A stretch of 45,803 bases of DNA, taken from NCBI GenBank assembly GCA_949293325.1, contig CASFCZ010000056.1, forward strand, positions 1 to 45,803, read 5' to 3'. Source of the stretch: an uncultured Eubacteriales bacterium. Lineage in GTDB: Bacteria; Bacillota; Clostridia; Lachnospirales; CAG-274. The position numbers were made by a program, and so were the translations under genes. The notes beneath the pieces are model-generated. The model saw only the letters and a list, made by a program, of their open reading frames with translations. It was not told where the DNA came from and searched no databases. Below, in pieces: positions 17,547-25,966 of the stretch (its first letter is position 1; each line of letters begins with the position of its first letter).

Positions 17547-19310
17547 TTAATTATGCCATAGTGATTTTTCGATTATACTCCTTACCATTTCACATCTGTT
17601 AAATGGCGCAATCATATATATGCCATCTACATAATCCTTGATCCGGGAGATAATATCACAGGCTATTTCCTCACCTGTTGCCTGTGCCTCCTGCCTGCTC
17701 ATATCAGGTCTAAACCTTGCCACCAGCTCAGGGGGAATATTCACCCCTGCCAGCTCGTTATTTAAAAACTGAACGTTTTTATAGCTTACGGGAGGCATTA
17801 CTCCCGCCAGTATCTTATAATTTCGTTCCTTTGGCAATGCCTTGATATATTCAATGGTTTCAGAGTCATATATTGGCTGGGTCAGGAAAAATTCCGCTCC
17901 GCTTTCGCACTTTTTAAGCAGCCGTTTAAACTCCAAATCCTTGTTTTTTACATTAAAATTAACTGCTCCCCCTATGCTTATCCTGCCATTTTCAAAAATA
18001 CTGTCATTCATCTGTGTAATCATATCCATAAGAGTATAGGAGTTCATATTAAAAACGCTTTTTATATCACCACGATATTCTCCCGGAACGGGATCCCCCG
18101 TAACCACAAGAACATTCCTTATACCTTCCATATAAGCACCTAAAAGTACCGATCGCAGAGAAACAGCATTCTTATCACGGCAGCAAATATGAGGCAGCAC
18201 TTCACAACCCACCTCACGTTTTAATTTAAGGGACATAATAACCGAATCCACCCTTGACTTACCCATAGGGGAATCCGCAATTGTGATTATATCTGCACAG
18301 TCCCTGAGAAGTCTTGCCCCATTAATGAGCTTATCTGAGTCTGGCTTAAAGGGCGGGTCAAGCTCCACCGCCACCACAAACTCACCCCTTTTAAGCTTTT
18401 CTCCAAAAGTACTTTCGGTTTTATTGACAACAATATGGGATGTTTTGCCCTCCCTTGTATCAGGCATACTGACATCCAGTCCCTTAAGCTGTTCTTTCAA
18501 AAGGGAAATGTGTTTAGGGGTAGTACCGCAACAGCCGCCCACAGCACTTACACCTTGGCGGACACACTCACCAAGAGTCTGGGCAAAATAGTCAGGATTA
18601 AGGACATATACAACCCTGCCGTTTATCATTTCTGGATAACCTGCATTAGGCAGTATAAAAAGGGGCTTTTGTGGCAAAGAAAGCTTACCTAATATATTAT
18701 ACATATGCATAGGACCTACGCCACAGTTAAAACCCACACTGTCTACAGCAGGACTATTATCCGCAGCAGAGAGCAAATCCCCACACCAATATGAATTTTT
18801 TGTATATCCGGTATCTGTCAGGGCAAAGGAAATATGGATATAGGCATCACTGTTAATTCCCTTAATGTATTCTCCCAGTCTGATTGGAGTATCCGGCTCT
18901 GTAAAGGTTTCAAATACGAAGGTATCAGCCCCTAAAGACAGCCATAAATCCGCTATGGCACAGTACTCAGACATATCCTCTGCACCTGGTATTGGGCCTA
19001 TGGTGGCGGCTATAACTGCATCCCTGCCCTCCGCGGCACCCTTTGCAATACTGTAGGACTATTTTATAATACCCCTTACATATTCCATATCACAGCTAAG
19101 GGTAACTGTGTTTGCTGCAAAGGTATTTGTTCTTAACAACCTTGCACCTGCATCAAGGTATTGTCTGTGTATATCTTCTATTATATGAGGCTGTTCCAGG
19201 GAAGCAATCTCCGCCCTATGGCATGTGCCCCCCTGCTCCTTATAATAGGTACCCATAGCGCCGTCTGTAAGAAGAACACCCTCTTTAAGTATATCCTTTA
19301 ACTTTATCAT
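17547..19310 (-). pseudogene. Bifunctional homocysteine S-methyltransferase/methylenetetrahydrofolate reductase, interrupted by an in-frame amber codon
   Basis: Fusion of YitJ type for methionine synthesis: an N-terminal zinc-dependent homocysteine methyltransferase (LLTDGAMGTYYKEQGG, LLRTNTFAANT, GFNCGVGP, zinc cysteines in GGCCGTTP) and a C-terminal FAD-type MTHFR domain (VAVELDPPF, VTGDPVPGEY, FFLTQPIYD). A TAG at 19059-19061 (codon 84 counted from ATG 19310) stops translation, but the same frame continues for 28 family-like residues (SYSIAKGAAEGRDAVIAATI...) into the remaining 475-residue ORF (17547-18974), so a single nonsense change, with no frameshift, explains the break. ATG 19310 follows GAGGTGG. 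A restart at 18974 lacks a good ribosome binding site. Sequencing error is the main alternative. Confidence 0.88.
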
Positions 19311-19322
19311 ATCCACCTCATA

Positions 19323-21035
19323 TCAGCTAAGAGGAACCGTTACTTCAATGGTGCCCTTGGATACGGAAGCTAATACCCCTGGGCTGAACATATAAGTTAC
19401 ACCATCTTCTGTAATATACTTAGCTGCATTTGAAATACCGAATCTGTCATACACATCTGTGTAAAAGTTAAGTCTGTCACCTTCTATCATTGTTTTAAAT
19501 GCTTCAATCGCAGCAGAATCGGTTTTTGCCGGTTCAGGAATAAGGGTATCCACATCTATCACTTCACCTGTAGTAAGATCACATGTATAAGCTTCATAGG
19601 AAGTTGTATCAGAGGAACTGTTTTTTGATTTATAGGTACTTACAACAACACTTGCTATTTTACCGTTATTGTACTTCACCTCATAATCCATTGTCCAAAG
19701 CCATGGGGCAAATCTTTCGTCCTCATTTTTTATATCATCATTAAACGCCTTATAAGCAGAAGCAGCCTCCACAGTGAAATCTTCTTTATAGTCCTCAAGT
19801 GTGTTTTTAACTGTATTGGCAATATAACTGTTCAACTTTGACAAATTTTCGTTTTTACCTGTGAAAACAGGATACTCAGCAGTAAGGTTCATAATAATTC
19901 TGTCATCCTGGGCTGTAACCTGATCCGAAACAGAAGCAGAACTTACTTTAACGCTGTCATCTACAGGAATCTCTTTTGCAGGCAGATCAATAGAATACTC
20001 AACGTAGCTCTTTGTACCTGTACCAATGTACACAACATAAACAAGCTTATTGTCCTCCACATAGAAGGTTGACTCGTCGAATGTAGCCTGACTTATCTCA
20101 AAATCACTATAACCCATCTCTCTGTAGCCTGCTTTGGCAGCATTCTCTGCTCCCTTATAGATTTCATCGGCTGTAAGGGTTTCACCTGTAGAACTGTTAA
20201 GATTAATACAGAAGAGATTTGTTACATTTTGATTATCTGAATGAATTGTTTCGGTCACATAAAGGGAGATAATCCCCTCTGAGTTATTCTTTACCTGATA
20301 GTCAAGATTATAGCTGTATTCACCATAGGCATCACTATTGCCCTGTCTTACCGTTGACTGATACAGAGAATATACCCTGTCTTTATTGGACATTTTGTAT
20401 TTATTCACCCTGCTACGTGCATCGGAGGCAATATAGCTATTAAACCTTGTAGCCGCTCTGCCATTGCCGCTAAACACCGGATAATCAGCAGAAACCGACA
20501 TAATAGGCTTATTACCTGATGTAATAGGATTTGAATACTCTGTCATTGTGTAAGCAATGCCCTCAGTTCCGTCATTTGACTGAACACTCTCATCTGAAGT
20601 TGAAGTTTCCTCCTCTGCTTCCGCCGAAACTATAGAAACTGTCTTTGTATCGTTGTCCCAGTCCACCTGTGCACCCAGTCCTTCGGATATAGCCCTGAGG
20701 GGCACATAGGTTCTGCCGTCTATTACCTTTGCAGGTACATCAAGGGGAAGGGTTTCGCCATTTGCAAGCATGTTATCTCCGCCTATCTGGACACTGACAG
20801 TCTTTTCTCCAAGAGTACAGGTAACAGTTTTTGTATTGGCATCCCAGTCCACCTGCGCACCCATTGCTTCAAGAACAGAACGGAATGGCACAAGAGTCCT
20901 GTTGTTTTCAATAACAGGAGCATTTTCCATACCGACGGTATTGCCGTTGACAATAACCGTCACATTTCCCCCTGCAAAGGCAGGAACAGACAGGATAAGA
21001 CTGAATATAAGACCAATGGGGATAAGTTTTTTCAT
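19323..21035 (-). CDS. Secreted protein with copper amine oxidase N-type domains and two DUF4163/DUF3298-like repeats
   Basis: 570 residues from ATG 21035 (GAGGTG at 6 bases; an upstream in-frame start at 21062 has no site). A signal peptide (MKKLIPIGLIFSLILSVPAFA) is followed by two copies of the stalk-like domain (NRTLVPFRSVLEAMGAQVDW and RTYVPLRAISEGLGAQVDWD), a Ser/Glu linker, and two repeats each opening ADYPVFSG or AEYPVFTG, with the LNSYIA block and a GEVI/GETL turn, as in DUF4163-DUF3298 (RsiV-like) sensors. No membrane anchor or sorting motif is visible, so it is probably exported to the wall space. Function unknown; peptidoglycan or lysozyme sensing is only a guess. Its own promoter lies upstream. 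Confidence 0.8.
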   Translation of the reverse strand: MKKLIPIGLIFSLILSVPAFAGGNVTVIVNGNTVGMENAPVIENNRTLVPFRSVLEAMGAQVDWDANTKTVTCTLGEKTVSVQIGGDNMLANGETLPLDVPAKVIDGRTYVPLRAISEGLGAQVDWDNDTKTVSIVSAEAEEETSTSDESVQSNDGTEGIAYTMTEYSNPITSGNKPIMSVSADYPVFSGNGRAATRFNSYIASDARSRVNKYKMSNKDRVYSLYQSTVRQGNSDAYGEYSYNLDYQVKNNSEGIISLYVTETIHSDNQNVTNLFCINLNSSTGETLTADEIYKGAENAAKAGYREMGYSDFEISQATFDESTFYVEDNKLVYVVYIGTGTKSYVEYSIDLPAKEIPVDDSVKVSSASVSDQVTAQDDRIIMNLTAEYPVFTGKNENLSKLNSYIANTVKNTLEDYKEDFTVEAASAYKAFNDDIKNEDERFAPWLWTMDYEVKYNNGKIASVVVSTYKSKNSSSDTTSYEAYTCDLTTGEVIDVDTLIPEPAKTDSAAIEAFKTMIEGDRLNFYTDVYDRFGISNAAKYITEDGVTYMFSPGVLASVSKGTIEVTVPLS

Positions 21036-21081
21036 TTTAGGCACCTCATTTTCACAAAACACTATACTTTATCTACTATAG

Positions 21082-21110
21082 ATTATACGTCAAAAAAAGA
21101 CTAAAGTAAA
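21082..21110 (-). promoter_or_regulatory. Promoter of the secreted DUF3298-like gene
   Basis: Minus-strand -35 TTTACT (21105-21110), 17-bp spacer, -10 TATAAT (21082-21087), about 50 bp before the start codon. It would drive this gene, the broken methionine gene and mrp. Confidence 0.75.
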
Positions 21111-21143
21111 TTTAATTTTTTATTAAATGACAAAATCATAAAA

Positions 21144-21170
21144 ACGCCGCAGGTATATTACCTACGGCGT
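21144..21170 (-). terminator. Terminator after rpmF
   Basis: Stem ACGCCGTAGGT / ACCTGCGGCGT with one mismatch and a 5-base loop, followed on the minus strand by TTTTTATG. Ends the yceD-rpmF unit. Confidence 0.8.
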
Positions 21171-21195
21171 ATTAATGAAACATTATCTTTTTTTA

Positions 21196-21378
21196 TCAGT
21201 CAACGTTGATAACAGTCCTCTTGTTGTAAGAACCACAGCTCTTGCATACCCTATGAGGCATCATAAGCTCACCGCACTTAGAGCATCTTACAAGAGTTGG
21301 AGTAGCAATCTGCCAGCTCTGAGCCTTTCTCTTATCTCTCTTTGACTTAGACATTTTTCCCTTAGGACAAATAGACAT
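21196..21378 (-). CDS. rpmF: 50S ribosomal protein L32
   Basis: Small structural protein of the large subunit. The 60-residue product has the KMSKSKRDKRKAQSW block and the zinc ribbon CSKCGELMMPHRVCKSCG (four cysteines). The N-terminus MSICPKGKMSKS replaces the more usual MAVPKRKxSKS. Starts 2 bp after the yceD stop in the conserved yceD-rpmF pair. Confidence 0.97.
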   Translation of the reverse strand: MSICPKGKMSKSKRDKRKAQSWQIATPTLVRCSKCGELMMPHRVCKSCGSYNKRTVINVD

Positions 21379-21380
21379 TT

Positions 21381-21878
21381 CTACACCTCCTTATCATCTT
21401 TAAAAAGAGTCAACAACTTTTCAAACTGAGGATTACGCTGCACCTTATCACAGGAGCAATCCCCCTCATTAAGATTGTGGCCGCACTTTGGGCACAGCCC
21501 TTTACAGTCATCGGAACATACTGCCCTCATAGGCATATTAAGCAGAATGTCAGCTACAACCGCAGGTTTTAAATCAATCGTCTTATCTGAAAAGTCCCAA
21601 AACTCTTCTTCCGGATTTATCTCATTGCAAAACACTTCATTTACAGTGAAGGTAATTTCAGATTTAAAAGGTTTAAGACACAAGTCGCAATTTAAACTTA
21701 AAACCGCTCTAACCTCAGCCTCAAGGGTATATGCTGCCTTGCCGTCAAAATAAATGACGCCGTCCACATCTACCAAAGCCTTAACATCGCCGCCTGAGCG
21801 AGGTATAGTAAGCTCCTCAGAGGTAAATTTTACATCCATGCTCTGCTTAGGCGCAAGGTTACTAACATTTATAAGCAT
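21381..21878 (-). CDS. yceD: YceD/DUF177 family protein (23S rRNA accumulation protein homologue)
   Basis: 165 residues from ATG 21878, chosen because AGGAGT lies 6 bases upstream; the longer ORF start at 21923 lacks a site. The family has a CxxC region (LNCDLCLKPF) and a C-terminal Cys-rich tail (CSDDCKGLCPKCGHNLNEGD), both present and probably zinc-binding. In bacteria and plastids this family is linked to 23S rRNA accumulation, and it almost always precedes rpmF as here. A strong promoter and a tandem 10-bp repeat lie just upstream. Confidence 0.9.
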   Translation of the reverse strand: MLINVSNLAPKQSMDVKFTSEELTIPRSGGDVKALVDVDGVIYFDGKAAYTLEAEVRAVLSLNCDLCLKPFKSEITFTVNEVFCNEINPEEEFWDFSDKTIDLKPAVVADILLNMPMRAVCSDDCKGLCPKCGHNLNEGDCSCDKVQRNPQFEKLLTLFKDDKEV

Positions 21879-21900
21879 AAAAACACTCCTGTTCCGTATA

Positions 21901-21922
21901 TGCCGACACAACTGCCGACACA
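21901..21922 (-). repeat. Tandem 10-bp repeat in the yceD leader
   Basis: TGTGTCGGCA occurs twice on the minus strand with a 2-base gap (plus 21901-21910 and 21913-21922), between the yceD promoter and its ribosome binding site. It could be a regulator site or an RNA element; no known match. Confidence 0.6.
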
Positions 21923-21935
21923 CAGTCCATTGTTT

Positions 21936-21964
21936 ATTATACGACTTTAGTTATTATTTGTCAA
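21936..21964 (-). promoter_or_regulatory. Consensus promoter of yceD-rpmF inside the ackA 3' end
   Basis: Minus strand TTGACA (21959-21964), 17-bp spacer, TATAAT (21936-21941): an exact consensus. The -35 box overlaps the last codons of ackA (Leu-Asp-Lys-stop), so ackA and the ribosomal pair are adjacent but separately driven. Confidence 0.88.
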
Positions 21965-23150
21965 GTAATTCTTTTGTATCCTCAGCAATCATAAGCTCCT
22001 CATTTGTAGGTATAAGGAATGCCCTGATCTTGGAGTTTTCGGAAGCAAAGTCAATCTCCTTACCTCTCTGTGAATTTTTCTCAGGATCAATCTCCATACC
22101 TAAGCACTTAAGATACTCACAGATAGCTGCCCTGTGACCTGAGTTGTTTTCACCGATACCTGCTGTAAATACAACAGCATCACATCCGCCAAGAGCCACA
22201 TAGTAAGCACCGATAAACTTAGCAATCTGATATCTGAACATATCAATGGCAAGCTTACACTTCTCATCGCCCTCGTTCATTCCTGCCTCAACATCTCTGA
22301 AGTCACTTGAACGACCTGTAACACCGAGAATACCGGACTTCTTATTCATTATAGTGTCCATCTCATCGGGAGTATATCCCTCTTTCTTCATTATATAAGG
22401 AACGATTGCAGGGTCAATGTCACCGCAACGTGTACCCATTTCAAAACCTGCAAGGGGGGTAAGACCCATAGTTGTATCAATAACCTTACCATCCTTAACA
22501 GCAGCGATAGAGGAACCGTTGCCAAGGTGACAGGTAATAATCTTAGTACCCTCAGCCTTACCGCCAAGCATAGCTATTGCTCTCTGAGTAACATATCTAT
22601 GGCTTGTACCATGGAAACCGTATCTTCTTACATCATACTTCTCATAGAACTCATATGGGAGAGCATACATGTAAGCCTTTGGAGGCATTGTCTGATGGAA
22701 AGCTGTATCAAATACGGCAACATTAGGTGTGCCGGGCATAATTCTTTCACAGGCTTCAATACCCATAAGATTAGCAGGGTTGTGAAGAGGTCCCAGATCA
22801 AAACATTTTCTTACTACATCCTTTACCTCATCGGTAACTATGCAGGATGCACTGAAGTACTTGCTACCATGAAGTACCCTGTGACCTACACCGTCAATCT
22901 CGTCAACGCTCTTGATAACACCGTATTCAGGTGAAACAAGTGCATCCATAACAAGCTTGATAGCCTCATCATGTGTAGGCATTGCAGCCTCAATAACAAC
23001 CTTATCTTTACCTGCGGCAGTGTGCTGAAGGTTAGAGCCTTCGATACCTATTCTTTCACAAAGACCCTTAGCCATTACCTCATTGGTATCCATGTTAAAA
23101 AGCTGATACTTTAATGATGAACTTCCGCAATTAATAACCAATATTTTCAT
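21954..23150 (-). CDS. ackA: Acetate kinase
   Basis: Converts acetyl phosphate and ADP to acetate and ATP, the ATP-forming last step of fermentation. 398 residues, normal length: ILVINCGSSSLKYQ at the start, GHRVLHGS, FDTAFHQTMP, FHGTSHRYV, HLGNGSSIAAV, GTRCGDIDP and FTAGIGEN, which line the ASKHA-fold active site. AAAGGAG lies 7 bases before ATG 23150. It follows pta, as in most fermenters, but a 200-bp gap with a hairpin repeat intervenes; no clear own promoter was found, so it probably depends on read-through from pta. Confidence 0.98.
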   Translation of the reverse strand: MKILVINCGSSSLKYQLFNMDTNEVMAKGLCERIGIEGSNLQHTAAGKDKVVIEAAMPTHDEAIKLVMDALVSPEYGVIKSVDEIDGVGHRVLHGSKYFSASCIVTDEVKDVVRKCFDLGPLHNPANLMGIEACERIMPGTPNVAVFDTAFHQTMPPKAYMYALPYEFYEKYDVRRYGFHGTSHRYVTQRAIAMLGGKAEGTKIITCHLGNGSSIAAVKDGKVIDTTMGLTPLAGFEMGTRCGDIDPAIVPYIMKKEGYTPDEMDTIMNKKSGILGVTGRSSDFRDVEAGMNEGDEKCKLAIDMFRYQIAKFIGAYYVALGGCDAVVFTAGIGENNSGHRAAICEYLKCLGMEIDPEKNSQRGKEIDFASENSKIRAFLIPTNEELMIAEDTKELLDK

Positions 23151-23193
23151 TAGTTTTCTCCTTTATTTGTTTCCTGTATAGTTTCTGAATTAA

Positions 23194-23361
23194 TTCTTAT
23201 TCGCTTAGCAACAAGAACCAAACCTCTGTTGAAAAATTCCTCTTTTTGCTCGGAAATTTTTAACGCTTCGCCTATTGCCTGCGGCAAAACGGCTATACGC
23301 TAAATTTCCGTCCTTCAGAACGCAAAAGGAATTTTTCTTTGAATAAGTTCTTATTCGCTTA
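23194..23361. repeat. Hairpin repeat element flanked by 14-bp direct repeats, between pta and ackA
   Basis: TTCTTATTCGCTTA occurs at 23194-23207 and again at 23348-23361, where it forms the last codons of pta. The ~140 bp in between fold on themselves: GAAAAATTCC (23231-23240) pairs with GGAATTTTTC (23328-23337), CGGAAATTT (23251-23259) with AAATTTCCG (23302-23310), and the tip is TTGCCTGCGGCAA (23275-23287). No ORF is inside. The layout resembles a small non-autonomous insertion (MITE-like) with a target duplication, or a mobile RNA hairpin. Confidence 0.65.
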
Positions 23362-24349
23362 ACTGAGCCTGAACTGCTGTCATAGCAACTACGCCAACAA
23401 TATCATCTGCAAAACATCCTCTTGAAAGGTCATTTACAGGCATTGAAAGACCCTGAAGCACAGGACCGTAAGCCTCTGCCTTAGCAAGTCTCTGAACCAG
23501 CTTATAGCCAATGTTACCTGCCTCAAGACTTGGGAATACAAGGGTATTTGCATGACCTGCAACAGGACTGCCTGGAGCCTTAAGCTCACCAACCTCAGGT
23601 ACAAGTGCAGCATCAAGCTGAAGCTCGCCATCCAGCTGAATATCAGGGAACTTTTCATGGGCAATCTTAACTGCCTCTGCTACCTTTGTTACATCATCAT
23701 GCTTTGCACTACCCTTTGATGAGTATGAAAGCATGGCAACCTTAGGCTCACCACCTGTGAACATCTTAAAGGACTCAGCAGAAAGACCTGCAATTTCAGC
23801 AAGCTTAGCAGAGTCAAGGTCAGTATTTACAGCACAATCTGCAAAAACGAAAAGACCGTTGTCACCAAACTCACAATCTGGAACCTCCATTACAAAGAAA
23901 CCGGATACAGAGCTGACACCTGGCTTAGTCTTAAGAAGCTGAAGTGCAGGACGAATAGTATTGCCTGTAGAATGGCATGCACCTGATACAGCACCGTCAG
24001 CATCACCACACTTACACATAAGGCAAGCATAGTACATATAATCCTTTTCCATCTGCTCCTTAGCCATCTCGGCAGTTACACCCTTTTTGCTTCTGAGCTC
24101 AACAAACTTGTCGATATACTTCTGCTTATTAGGATCATTAAATGGGTCAACGATAGTTGCACCTGATATATCAAAGCCCTTGCTGTTTTCTGCAATTTCC
24201 TCTGGAGTACCGATGATAATAAGGTTGGCAATGCCTTCCTTTAATATTTTTTCGGCTGCATCAAAGGTTCTTTTATCCATTGATTCAGGTAAAACAATGG
24301 TCTTTTTGTCAGCTCTTGCTCTTTCTTTGATTGATTCTAAAAAGTTCAT
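23351..24349 (-). CDS. pta: Phosphate acetyltransferase
   Basis: Makes acetyl phosphate from acetyl-CoA and phosphate; partner of AckA. 332 residues, the short class that lacks the regulatory N-terminal domains. Visible blocks: IVLPESMDKRTFDAAEKIL, GAVSGACHSTGNTIRPALQ, FADCAVN, MLSYSSKGSAKHDD, VDGELQ-type segment LDGELQLDAAL, and GHANTLVFPSLEAGNIGYK, all typical of the family. Start ATG 24349 follows AAAGGGGA. A sigma-A promoter lies ~75 bp upstream. The last codons coincide with one copy of the direct repeat around the hairpin element. Confidence 0.97.
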   Translation of the reverse strand: MNFLESIKERARADKKTIVLPESMDKRTFDAAEKILKEGIANLIIIGTPEEIAENSKGFDISGATIVDPFNDPNKQKYIDKFVELRSKKGVTAEMAKEQMEKDYMYYACLMCKCGDADGAVSGACHSTGNTIRPALQLLKTKPGVSSVSGFFVMEVPDCEFGDNGLFVFADCAVNTDLDSAKLAEIAGLSAESFKMFTGGEPKVAMLSYSSKGSAKHDDVTKVAEAVKIAHEKFPDIQLDGELQLDAALVPEVGELKAPGSPVAGHANTLVFPSLEAGNIGYKLVQRLAKAEAYGPVLQGLSMPVNDLSRGCFADDIVGVVAMTAVQAQLSE

Positions 24350-24423
24350 TAAAAGTTCCCCTTTCCGTTAAGTGAATTAATGGAACAGCCGCAGCATTGC
24401 CGCAGATATTCATTATTATCCTT

Positions 24424-24452
24424 ATTATAAACCTTTTAACATATATATACAA
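24424..24452 (-). promoter_or_regulatory. Promoter of pta
   Basis: Minus strand -35 TTGTAT (24447-24452), 17-bp spacer, -10 TATAAT (24424-24429). Leaves a leader of about 70 nt before pta. Confidence 0.72.
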
Positions 24453-24559
24453 TAGCTTTTTTTCTAAAAAAATTTATAATTTTCAAAAAAAGTGACAAGA
24501 CTTTTTTAATAATTATGACTAATGTCCCACTACTTTAACCATGCCGATAAATTTATGAA

Positions 24560-24588
24560 TTGACTTTTTCAGGGATTAATGTTTTAAT
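24560..24588 (+). promoter_or_regulatory. Promoter of tmcAL
   Basis: TTGACT (24560-24565), 17-bp spacer, TTTAAT (24583-24588), 34 bp before the start codon. It is divergent from the pta promoter. Confidence 0.65.
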
Positions 24589-24622
24589 TGAAAAAACAGC
24601 TCTAAAAGAAAGAGGAAAAAAT

Positions 24623-25795
24623 ATGAATGTTGGAATAATAGCCGAATACAATCCCTTTCACAAAGGGCACAGGCTGCATATATCAAACACCCTGGCCTTG
24701 ACAGGTGCAAAAAATATAATAGCCGTAATGAGCGGTTCCTTTGTACAGAGGGGAGAGCCTGCAATCGCTGATAAATTTATCCGTACAAGGGCGGCCCTTT
24801 TAAACGGAGTTGACATGGTACTTGAACTGCCTGTAACCTACGCTACAGGCGCAGCGGATGTATTTGCCTTCGGTGCTGTAGACACCCTTAACAAAAGCGG
24901 TATGATTGACATTGTTTCCTTTGGCACTGAGGCAGGAGATATAGACCTGTTTAAGGAAGCCGCAAAGTTGCTTAACAACGAAACCCCCGAATTTAAGGCA
25001 TCCCTCCACAGAAGACTTAAGAAAGGGATAAGTTATGCAGCCGCAAGGGAAGGTGCTTTAAGTGAGATACTGTCAAGGGATATGAGCTTCCTTGCAAAGT
25101 CCAATAATATACTTGCCCTTGAATATCTCCGCAGTCTTGACAGGCTTAAAAGCAGTATTATACCAGTTACAATAAGACGGGAGGTAAGTTCCTATAACAG
25201 CGATGAAATGACCGGGGAAATTTCCTCTGCAAAGGCAATAAGGCACAGTCTCTATAACGGCGAAACGGATATTGCCCTTTCTGCTATACCTTCCAACTGC
25301 TATAGTATGATAAATACCATCCTTGAAAATCCCCTGCCACATATAGACAGATATACAGATGCCCTTAAATATATACTACGCACAGAGGATAGTCACGAGC
25401 TGGCACTTATAGACGGCATAACAGAGGGCCTTGAAAACAGGATACCTTCAATAACAGCCTTTAAAAGTATAACAGAGCTTACTGATGCCGTAAAAAGCAA
25501 AAGATATACCCATTCAAGGGTAAGACGGGCATTACTGCATATATTGCTGGATATAAAAAAGACGGATATCGATATGACTGACGGAGTTAAATATATAAGG
25601 GTACTGGGTTTTAAAAGGAATAAGGCAGAGCTTGTATCACAGCTTACGGAAAAATCCAGAGTTCCAGTAATCACAAATGTAAAAAATGCTCCTGAGGGGC
25701 TTTATGACAAGGAACTGTTTGCAACCAATATGTATTATATGCCCCTTAGCGGAGCTGTCAATAAGGATTTTACCGAACCACTTGTAATAGTTTAA
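24623..25795 (+). CDS. tmcAL: tRNA(Met) cytidine acetate ligase
   Basis: Forms N4-acetylcytidine at the wobble base of elongator tRNA-Met from acetate and ATP (B. subtilis YlbM). 390 residues from ATG 24623 (AGAGGA upstream); the ORF could start at 24560 but that would lie in the promoter. The nucleotidyltransferase-like N-terminus MNVGIIAEYNPFHKGHRLHI has the HxGH site, followed by AVMSGSFVQRGEPAI, VLELPVTYATGAADVFA and the R-rich YTHSRVRRALLHIL block. It sits next to pta-ackA, the source of acetate, a frequent neighbourhood in Clostridia. Confidence 0.93.
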   Translation: MNVGIIAEYNPFHKGHRLHISNTLALTGAKNIIAVMSGSFVQRGEPAIADKFIRTRAALLNGVDMVLELPVTYATGAADVFAFGAVDTLNKSGMIDIVSFGTEAGDIDLFKEAAKLLNNETPEFKASLHRRLKKGISYAAAREGALSEILSRDMSFLAKSNNILALEYLRSLDRLKSSIIPVTIRREVSSYNSDEMTGEISSAKAIRHSLYNGETDIALSAIPSNCYSMINTILENPLPHIDRYTDALKYILRTEDSHELALIDGITEGLENRIPSITAFKSITELTDAVKSKRYTHSRVRRALLHILLDIKKTDIDMTDGVKYIRVLGFKRNKAELVSQLTEKSRVPVITNVKNAPEGLYDKELFATNMYYMPLSGAVNKDFTEPLVIV

Positions 25796-25839
25796 TAACT
25801 ATACAACTTATATACAATCCATAGAAATTATTAAAGGAA

Positions 25840-25879
25840 AACAGGGGGCATATTTGTTAATTCAAATATGCCCCCTGTT
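25840..25879. terminator. Convergent terminator hairpin 1
   Basis: Perfect 17-bp stem AACAGGGGGCATATTTG / CAAATATGCCCCCTGTT with a 6-base loop, between convergent tmcAL and the ABC exporter gene. Immediately after it lies GTTGACTGTCAAC, a short palindrome that overlaps the right arm. Confidence 0.75.
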
Positions 25880-25902
25880 GACTGTCAACTTTTTCAACAG
25901 AC

Positions 25903-25936
25903 TGAAAGACTCAATCCAAGAGGATTGAGTCTTTCA
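25903..25936 (+). terminator. Convergent terminator hairpin 2
   Basis: Perfect 15-bp stem TGAAAGACTCAATCC / GGATTGAGTCTTTCA with a 4-base loop, followed on the plus strand by AAGTTTTTGGG. Two strong stems in 100 bp make this an efficient barrier between the opposing genes. Confidence 0.7.
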
Positions 25937-25966
25937 AAGTTTTTGGGATAAAATCCCGAAATATCA

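Noticed and set aside
19059-19061. Pyrrolysine or reassigned UAG in the methionine gene
   Set aside because: This enzyme family has no known pyrrolysine site, and TAG serves as a true stop in gntR of the same window.
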